Origin: DATLMR01 sp035537555
GTDB taxonomy: Bacteria > Acidobacteriota > Blastocatellia > UBA7656
Direction of reading: 5' to 3'
NCBI GenBank assembly: GCA_035537555.1
Contig: DATLMR010000415.1
Coordinates: forward strand, 1 to 10,583
DNA: 10,583 nt
Part shown: positions 5,639 through 10,583 of the stretch, piece by piece
Layout of the letters: each line of letters begins with the position of its first letter
How positions within the stretch are numbered: position 1 is the stretch's first letter
Program-made: the position numbers and the translations under genes
Notes under the pieces: model-generated
What the model was told of the DNA's origin: nothing
Database searches by the model: none
What the model saw: only the letters and a program-made list of their open reading frames with translations

Positions 5639-8248
5639 TTACTTGAAGACGACGTTGACGAGCTTCTTAGGCACGACGATGACCTTCGCCGGGTCGCGCC
5701 CGGCCGCCGCCGCCTTCACTTTTTCGTCCGCGAGCGCGGCCTGCTTCAGATCGTCCTCGCTTGCGTCGGGGCTCGCGAATATCTTGCTGCGGAGCTTGCC
5801 GTTGATCTGCAACGCGACCTCGATCCCCTCTTCGCGCGTAAGGTCCTGCTCGAACCCGGGCCACTCGGACCTCGCGAGGCTCTCGGCGTGGCCGAAGCTC
5901 TCCCACAGCTCCTCCGCCGCGTGGGGCGCGAACGGGGCGAGCATTCGCGTAAGGGCTTCCAGCGCCTCGCGCGCGACGGAGATGTCCGAGCCGGTTGGGC
6001 CGCCGTTCTTTTCGACGGCCTGGTCGAACGAGTATATCTCGTTGGTCAGCTCCATCAGAGAAGAGATGCACGTGTTGAAGTGCATGCGGTCTTCGAAATT
6101 CTCGGTGATCGCGCGAATGATCTGGTGCGTGCGGCGGCGAAGGCGGCGCTGGTAATCCTGAAGCGCAGCCTGGTCCAGGCTCGAGGCGGAAGCGGCCTCG
6201 TCATTCGCGACTTTCGGCTGCCACTTCGCCGCGATGCGCCAGACCCTCTGCAAGTATCGCGAGGAGCCTTCGATGCCCGCGTCGCTCCACTCCTTGTCTT
6301 TTTCGGGAGGCCCGGCGAACAGGACGAAGAGGCGAAGCGCGTCGGCCCCGTAGATGTCGATTATCTCTATGGGATCGACGGCGTTCTTCTTGGATTTCGA
6401 CATCTTCTCCACGCGGCCCACGGTCACGGGCCTGCCGCACAGCTTGCACGTCTTATCTTCCGAGACCTGTTCGGGGAAGAGCCATTCATGCTCGGGGCAT
6501 TCGTAGGTCTCTTTGATTATCATGCCCTGAGTGAGCAGGCTCAAGACCGGCTCGTCGAACTTGACGAGGCCGAGGTCGCGCATCATCTTCGTCCAGAAGC
6601 GCGTGTAGATCAGGTGAAGGACGGCGTGCTCGATCCCTCCGATGTATTGATTGACGGGCATCCAGTAATCGACCTTCTCGGGGTCGAACGGCAGCTCGTC
6701 GTTATGCGGATCGCAATACCTGAATATGTACCAGCTCGAATCGACGAAAGTGTCCATCGTGTCGGTATCGCGCCGGGCCGGGCCTCCGCACGCGGGGCAC
6801 TCGACGTTGACGAACTCCGGTATGTGGTCGAGCGGCGAGCCGCCTTCGACCTTCAGATTCGCGTTCGGAGGCAGTATGACCGGCAACTGGTCGTCGGGGA
6901 CGGGGACGACCCCGTCCTTCTCGCAGTAGATGACCGGCACGGGCGCGCCCCAGTACCTCTGGCGCGAGATGCCCCAGTCGCGCAGCTTGTAGGTGATCGC
7001 GACCTTTCCGAATGCGTTCGCTTCGGCGTATTCGGTCATCAGGCGGTTGGCTTCCCGGGAATCGAGCCCGCTCCACCGGCCGGAATTGACGGTCGTGGTC
7101 CACGACTCGTCGGCCTCTTGCAGGTCTTCGGGCTGAATCTCTCCGCCGTCCGCCGTCAGCTTGATCTGGCGGAAGGGGATCGAGTACTTGCGCGAGAATT
7201 CAAAGTCGCGCTGGTCCCCGGAAGGCACGGCCATGACGGCCCCCGTGCCGTACTGTATCAGCACGAAGTTCGCGATCCAGATCGGCAGGCGCTCTCCGTT
7301 GAACGGGTTTATCGCGTAACCTCCGGTGAATATGCCCTTCTTCTCCTGCTCGTCGAGCGCGGCGGCTCGCTGTTCGGCCTTGAGATTCTCGGCGAAAGCG
7401 AGCACCTCCTCGCGCTCCGGCTTGCCCTCCAATACCTTCGGGAGCAGCGGGTGTTCGGGCGCGAGGACGATGGCATTCGCTCCGTAGATCGTGTCGATTC
7501 GGGTTGTGAAGACCGTGACCGACTCATCCGATTCCGCGATCTGAAAGGTGACTTCCGCGCCGAGGCTGCGCCCGATCCAGTTACGCTGTTGGGTGATCAC
7601 GCGCTCGGGCCACTTGCCTTCGAGCTGTTCCAGGTCATCCACGAGCTGGTCGGCGTAAGCCGTGATCTTCGCGAACCATTGAACCATGTCCTTCTGAATG
7701 ACCGGAGCGCCGCACCTCCAGCACCGGCCCTGCGAGGCCTGCTCGTTCGAGAGAGTGATGTTTTCTTTCGGGCACCAGTTGACGGGCGAGTTCTTTCGAT
7801 AGACCAGCCCGCGCTTCAACATCTGCGTGAAGAACCACTGGTTCCATCTGTAGTATTCGGGGTCGCAGGTGGCGATCTCGCGGGACCAGTCGTACGTGAG
7901 TCCCATGCGCTGAAACTGCCATTTCATATAAGCCATTGCTTCGCGCGTGAACTCTTCGGGATCGGTCCCTTCTTTGATCGCGGCGGTTTCGGCGGGCTGG
8001 CCGAACGCGTCCCAGCCGAAAGGGTGGAGCACGTTGAATCCGCGCATGCGCTTGTACCAGGAGAGCGCGTCTCCGATAGAGAAATTGCTGACGTGGCCGA
8101 TGTGCGCGCGGCCGGAAGTATAGGCCAGCATTTCGAGACCATAGAACTTCTGACGGCCGGGGTCTTCCTTGACTTCGAAGGTCTTCTCTTCGGCCCAGCG
8201 CCGCTGCCATTTATCTTCTATCTCTTTAGGGAAGTATTTTTCGTTCAT
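5639..8248 (-). CDS. leuS: Leucyl-tRNA synthetase
   Basis: An 869-residue class I synthetase that charges tRNA-Leu. The HIGH motif is HIGH at 49-52, the KMSKS loop is at 615-619, and the CP1 editing domain (about 225-420) carries TTRIDT (248-253) and GTGAVMAVPSGDQRD (334-348) with the conserved Asp at 345. Cysteine pairs at C159, C176/C179, C484/C487 and C601/C604 suit zinc-binding inserts. The anticodon-binding part contains FAPHAAEELWE (773-783), and the C-terminal domain has VALQINGKLRSK and ends in VIVVPKKLVNVVFK. Length is normal. Several usually fixed residues differ: LAYTSG for FPYPSG, VSNFSIGD for vRNYtIGD, and FGQPAET for FGLPAEN. ATG 8248 gives the standard LeuRS N-terminus but has no Shine-Dalgarno, and it begins 11 nt after the TPR gene stop, so translation may depend on coupling. 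It heads the leuS-lptE-holA series. Confidence 0.97.
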   Translation of the reverse strand: MNEKYFPKEIEDKWQRRWAEEKTFEVKEDPGRQKFYGLEMLAYTSGRAHIGHVSNFSIGDALSWYKRMRGFNVLHPFGWDAFGQPAETAAIKEGTDPEEFTREAMAYMKWQFQRMGLTYDWSREIATCDPEYYRWNQWFFTQMLKRGLVYRKNSPVNWCPKENITLSNEQASQGRCWRCGAPVIQKDMVQWFAKITAYADQLVDDLEQLEGKWPERVITQQRNWIGRSLGAEVTFQIAESDESVTVFTTRIDTIYGANAIVLAPEHPLLPKVLEGKPEREEVLAFAENLKAEQRAAALDEQEKKGIFTGGYAINPFNGERLPIWIANFVLIQYGTGAVMAVPSGDQRDFEFSRKYSIPFRQIKLTADGGEIQPEDLQEADESWTTTVNSGRWSGLDSREANRLMTEYAEANAFGKVAITYKLRDWGISRQRYWGAPVPVIYCEKDGVVPVPDDQLPVILPPNANLKVEGGSPLDHIPEFVNVECPACGGPARRDTDTMDTFVDSSWYIFRYCDPHNDELPFDPEKVDYWMPVNQYIGGIEHAVLHLIYTRFWTKMMRDLGLVKFDEPVLSLLTQGMIIKETYECPEHEWLFPEQVSEDKTCKLCGRPVTVGRVEKMSKSKKNAVDPIEIIDIYGADALRLFVLFAGPPEKDKEWSDAGIEGSSRYLQRVWRIAAKWQPKVANDEAASASSLDQAALQDYQRRLRRRTHQIIRAITENFEDRMHFNTCISSLMELTNEIYSFDQAVEKNGGPTGSDISVAREALEALTRMLAPFAPHAAEELWESFGHAESLARSEWPGFEQDLTREEGIEVALQINGKLRSKIFASPDASEDDLKQAALADEKVKAAAAGRDPAKVIVVPKKLVNVVFK

Positions 8249-8259
8249 AGTTAACCAAA

Positions 8260-9333
8260 TTAAGCTGCAACCTGATACTCATAAAAGTGCATTTGTGGCG
8301 CTTGATCGAATGAAATATCGATTTCTTCCATTCTGTAACCGGGTTCACCTTTTTTCTCCGATAATGCGAGCTTGATCTGATTTAGATTTGTTTTGGCGCT
8401 CTCGTTACCAGGCTCCATCTCAATCGCTTTTTCTAGTAGTTCGATTGACGCTTCTAAGTGTCCCAATTTAGCAAGGGCTATGGCATGGTTATTGAAGAGT
8501 TTTGGAAACGCCAGCCCCATATCTTCAGCCACCTCGAAAAAAGTATTGGCGGTAGAAAAGTCACCACTCCTTAGTAGAGCATTGCCCAAAAAAGCATTGG
8601 CCAGTCCTAAATTCTTTCTTGTTCTGTCATGTGGATCAATAGCACACGCTCGGGCCATGTTAGTCAGGGTGATTTTATATTGCTCAAGCGATGCACCGGG
8701 GTCAGCTTCCTGAATCGCCCGTTTATGTGCCCGAATGCCAAGTTCTATGTGGGCGGCCGCAAGGTTATGTTTGACCCAAGAGAGAGTCTCTTGCGATACC
8801 TCAATGCCGGAAGCTGAATAAAATGCCTGAAGTGCCCCTTCCACATCACCGTTCATCGCTGTCCGAATTCCAAGATTGAGGTAAGCTATAACCAGATTAT
8901 TTCTAGCGATCTCATAACCTGGATCAAGCTCACGTATGAACCGCAGTACTGGCACCAACTGAGACCATTCTTCCGAGTCGCCAAAACTCTCCAGCACGGA
9001 GTTGAGCAAGGTTTCTATAAGACTCGGCTTGACCTTAACTGCCTGTCGTAGCATCCTTCTTCCCTCAAGAGTTGCTCCAGAGGCGATAAGCTCTAACCCG
9101 CGTTGGAAGGCGTCTTCTGCATTTATGAATACTGTTGAAATTTGATCTGGTCTTACTGAGTATGCGAACTTCGACTTACCTGATTCATCTACGAACTCTA
9201 AATCGTAAGCCTCATCTGGTTCGCCAAACGCACCGATAACTGCTCCTCTATCACCTTGCTTGAGGTCGTATTCTGGTAAATCCTCGGTTAATTCAACTAC
9301 GTCAAGTTCCTGAGCTTTTCTTGTGACCAGCAT
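8260..9333 (-). CDS. DUF4926-like domain fused to a TPR array
   Basis: A 357-residue soluble protein with two parts. Residues about 8-68 resemble DUF4926, a small SH3-like beta domain: ELDVVELTEDLPEYDLKQGDRG, then AYDLEFVDESGK. Residues about 72-325 are helical tetratricopeptide-type repeats, clearest at NLGLANAFLGNALLRSGDF, LFNNHAIALAKLGHLEASIELLEKAIEMEPGN (about 279-310) and AYLNLGIRTAMNGDVEGALQAFYSA. TPRs bind protein partners. No signal peptide, membrane segment or catalytic motif is seen. ATG 9333 is preferred because GAGAGG lies five bases upstream; GTG 9339 in the same frame is possible. It follows the DUF6883 gene by 13 nt (7 nt if GTG is used) and precedes leuS by 11 nt. GC is near 45% on lines I counted, well below leuS. 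From memory, DUF4926 often neighbours DUF6883, perhaps as an antitoxin-like partner; the TPR fusion is not the form I know. Confidence 0.75.
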   Translation of the reverse strand: MLVTRKAQELDVVELTEDLPEYDLKQGDRGAVIGAFGEPDEAYDLEFVDESGKSKFAYSVRPDQISTVFINAEDAFQRGLELIASGATLEGRRMLRQAVKVKPSLIETLLNSVLESFGDSEEWSQLVPVLRFIRELDPGYEIARNNLVIAYLNLGIRTAMNGDVEGALQAFYSASGIEVSQETLSWVKHNLAAAHIELGIRAHKRAIQEADPGASLEQYKITLTNMARACAIDPHDRTRKNLGLANAFLGNALLRSGDFSTANTFFEVAEDMGLAFPKLFNNHAIALAKLGHLEASIELLEKAIEMEPGNESAKTNLNQIKLALSEKKGEPGYRMEEIDISFDQAPQMHFYEYQVAA

Positions 9334-9346
9334 AGACACCTCTCTG

Positions 9347-9712
9347 TCACTGTACCATTGCCGTTACAAAGCTAGGATAATTCGTTCCCGGTTTAATTAT
9401 CCAGGCTGTAAGCACGTGGGCAGTCTTGCCGTTAGGTCCATTCATCGGAAGAGTCACGTTATAGCGTTGCCCATGAGCATCATTTCTCCCTAAAACTGCT
9501 TCATGATAAGCAAGCTCATCTAATATTGCTCTCGACAACATCTCCCAATCGGATTGATTCAAGCCCAATGCGCTCTCAAAAACGATAGCCTTATTTTTCC
9601 CGACTGCATGCGAAGAATTAAGCACATACCCTTCCAGTTTTTCTCTCGGTATTATCGCGTTCTGGTAATTTGGCAAAGCATTTGGATGTATGCTCCTGCT
9701 ACCTTTAATCAT
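9347..9712 (-). CDS. DUF6883-like protein
   Basis: A 121-residue protein that fits the DUF6883 pattern as I recall it: LPNYQNAIIPREKLEGYVLN (13-32), HAVGKNKAIVFESALG (35-50), DWEMLSRAIL (55-64), GQRYNVTLPMNGPNGKTAHV (81-100), and TAWIIKPG...PSFVTAM (102-119). The family's function is not established to my knowledge; it occurs as stand-alone genes beside DUF4926 and at the ends of larger proteins, which has led to suspicion of a toxin role. No signal peptide or membrane segment is visible. ATG 9712 has GAGGGG five bases upstream, overlapping the nfo stop codon, with nine bases between the nfo stop and this ATG. Base composition is about 43% GC on a counted line, unlike nfo and leuS. A short N-terminal extension (about 12 residues) precedes the recognisable domain. 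Confidence 0.72.
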   Translation of the reverse strand: MIKGSRSIHPNALPNYQNAIIPREKLEGYVLNSSHAVGKNKAIVFESALGLNQSDWEMLSRAILDELAYHEAVLGRNDAHGQRYNVTLPMNGPNGKTAHVLTAWIIKPGTNYPSFVTAMVQ

Positions 9713-9721
9713 CCGTGCCCC

Positions 9722-10583
9722 TCACTCGCCACTCAGTTCGCGCAATCGTTTTATATTCCACTCGTCGCCGCGCTCGTCATCCACGGGAGTCTCTAAAATA
9801 AAGGGTATCCGCCTAAACTTCAAGTTTTGCGCCAGACGGCGAAACGCGCGCTCTCCGATATGCCCCAGCCCTATGTGCTGGTGGCGATCGACCCGCGAGC
9901 CGAGGGCCGCCTTCGAGTCGTTGCAGTGAATGAGGCGAATGCGGTCGAAGCCGAAAGACCGGTTGATCGCGCCCACCGTGGCCTTGAAGCCCTTCCCGGT
10001 CGAAATGTCGTAGCCCGACGCGAACGTGTGCGCCGTGTCGAGACAGACACCGACCGGAAGGTCGTCGAGCTCCGCGAGCAGGTCGGCCACCTGCTCGAAG
10101 TCGCATCCGATCGATGAGCCCTGTCCCGCCGTGTTCTCGATCAATATGCTCAGCTCGTTCTCCCCGCCCGCGAGAGAGCCGGCCTTCGCGGCCCCCGCGA
10201 GCTTCAGGCCCCGCGCCGCCGTCCGGATCGATTCCGCGGCAGTCGATATGCCTATGTTCGCGGGGACCGTCCTCGGGTTGCCGGGATGGACCACGAGAAA
10301 ATCCGCGCCGATCCGAAGGCACCTCTCGATCTCCTGGCGGAAAGCCGCGCGGGACCGCTCCTGAATGAGAGGGTCCTGGGCCGCCAGGTTGATGAGGTAG
10401 ACCGAATGGACCGCGAGAGGCCAGAGACCCGCCCGCTCGCGCGCCGCGCGGAACTCCCTGATCTCCTCGTCGCTCAAGGGGCGGTCGGCCCAGCCGCGCG
10501 GGTTTCGCGAGAAGATCTGGAAGGCGTCACAGCCTTTCGTTTCCGCCAGGGCCACCGCGCGCGGAAGCCCTCCCGCGATCGAT
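9722..10583 (-). CDS. nfo: Deoxyribonuclease IV / AP endonuclease (5' end cut by window edge)
   Basis: A TIM-barrel endonuclease that cuts DNA 5' to abasic sites in base-excision repair and uses three zinc ions. About 286 residues are present; the frame is open to the right edge and begins SIAGGLPRAVALAE, so only about eight residues (the usual MxxIGAHV) are missing. The expected metal ligands are all visible in order: His in AVHSVYLINL, His in LVVHPGN, Glu in ILIENTAGQG, Asp and His in CLDTAHTFASGYD, His in IRLIHCNDSK, Asp and His in VDRHQHIG, and Glu in FILETP. An internal GTG at 10555 is not the start because conserved sequence precedes it. GC is high, about 67% on a counted line. The gene is followed after nine bases by the low-GC DUF6883 gene on the same strand. 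Confidence 0.96.
   Translation of the reverse strand, partial: SIAGGLPRAVALAETKGCDAFQIFSRNPRGWADRPLSDEEIREFRAARERAGLWPLAVHSVYLINLAAQDPLIQERSRAAFRQEIERCLRIGADFLVVHPGNPRTVPANIGISTAAESIRTAARGLKLAGAAKAGSLAGGENELSILIENTAGQGSSIGCDFEQVADLLAELDDLPVGVCLDTAHTFASGYDISTGKGFKATVGAINRSFGFDRIRLIHCNDSKAALGSRVDRHQHIGLGHIGERAFRRLAQNLKFRRIPFILETPVDDERGDEWNIKRLRELSGE

Noticed and set aside
5567..8254. An 895-codon plus-strand open frame opposite leuS.
   Set aside because: leuS is unambiguous on the other strand; long antisense frames are common in GC-rich genes, and the translation looks like no known protein.
8249..9721. The low-GC block as an insertion sequence or integron cassette.
   Set aside because: No transposase, integrase, terminal inverted repeats, target-site duplication or attC-like site is visible at either edge.

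Overview
The window reads as a chromosomal segment from a GC-rich diderm (outer-membrane) bacterium. The outer membrane is implied by LptE. The mix of a Ser/Thr kinase, an FHA-linked serine protease, an encapsulin and TPR proteins would suit Acidobacteriota or a related phylum, but this placement is inferred from gene content and is not proven.

Left part (1-2622). A Ser/Thr protein kinase, cut by the left edge, and an FHA-transmembrane-trypsin-like protease lie head to tail on the minus strand. A strong 14-bp stem-loop separates them. Together they suggest a phosphothreonine signalling unit acting across the inner membrane. A 444-nt gene-free region to the right holds a good minus-strand sigma70-type promoter for the protease, a dyad over its -10 element, a tandem 17-bp repeat just downstream, and a plus-strand promoter for rpsT (ribosomal protein bS20).

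Middle (2623-8248). rpsT faces a minus-strand series read leuS, lptE, holA, encapsulin. A perfect 38-nt inverted repeat with A and T ends separates rpsT from the encapsulin gene and can serve as terminator for both. leuS-lptE-holA is a familiar housekeeping arrangement (Leu-tRNA synthetase, LPS-assembly lipoprotein, DNA polymerase III delta). The encapsulin shell gene at its end is unexpected, and no recognisable cargo gene is next to it.

Right part (8249-10583). Two genes of clearly lower GC (about 43-45% on lines I counted, against about 60-77% on flanking lines) sit between nfo (deoxyribonuclease IV, cut at its 5' end by the right edge) and leuS. They encode a DUF6883-like protein and a DUF4926-like domain fused to a TPR array. 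Gaps of 9, 13 and 11 nt join nfo, these two genes and leuS, so they look co-transcribed with the housekeeping genes. This compact, compositionally foreign pair is the best candidate for an accessory, possibly toxin-antitoxin-like, system. The adjacent-cargo-free encapsulin and the FHA-protease/kinase pair are the next most interesting.

I saw no rRNA, tRNA, CRISPR array, transposase or integrase.
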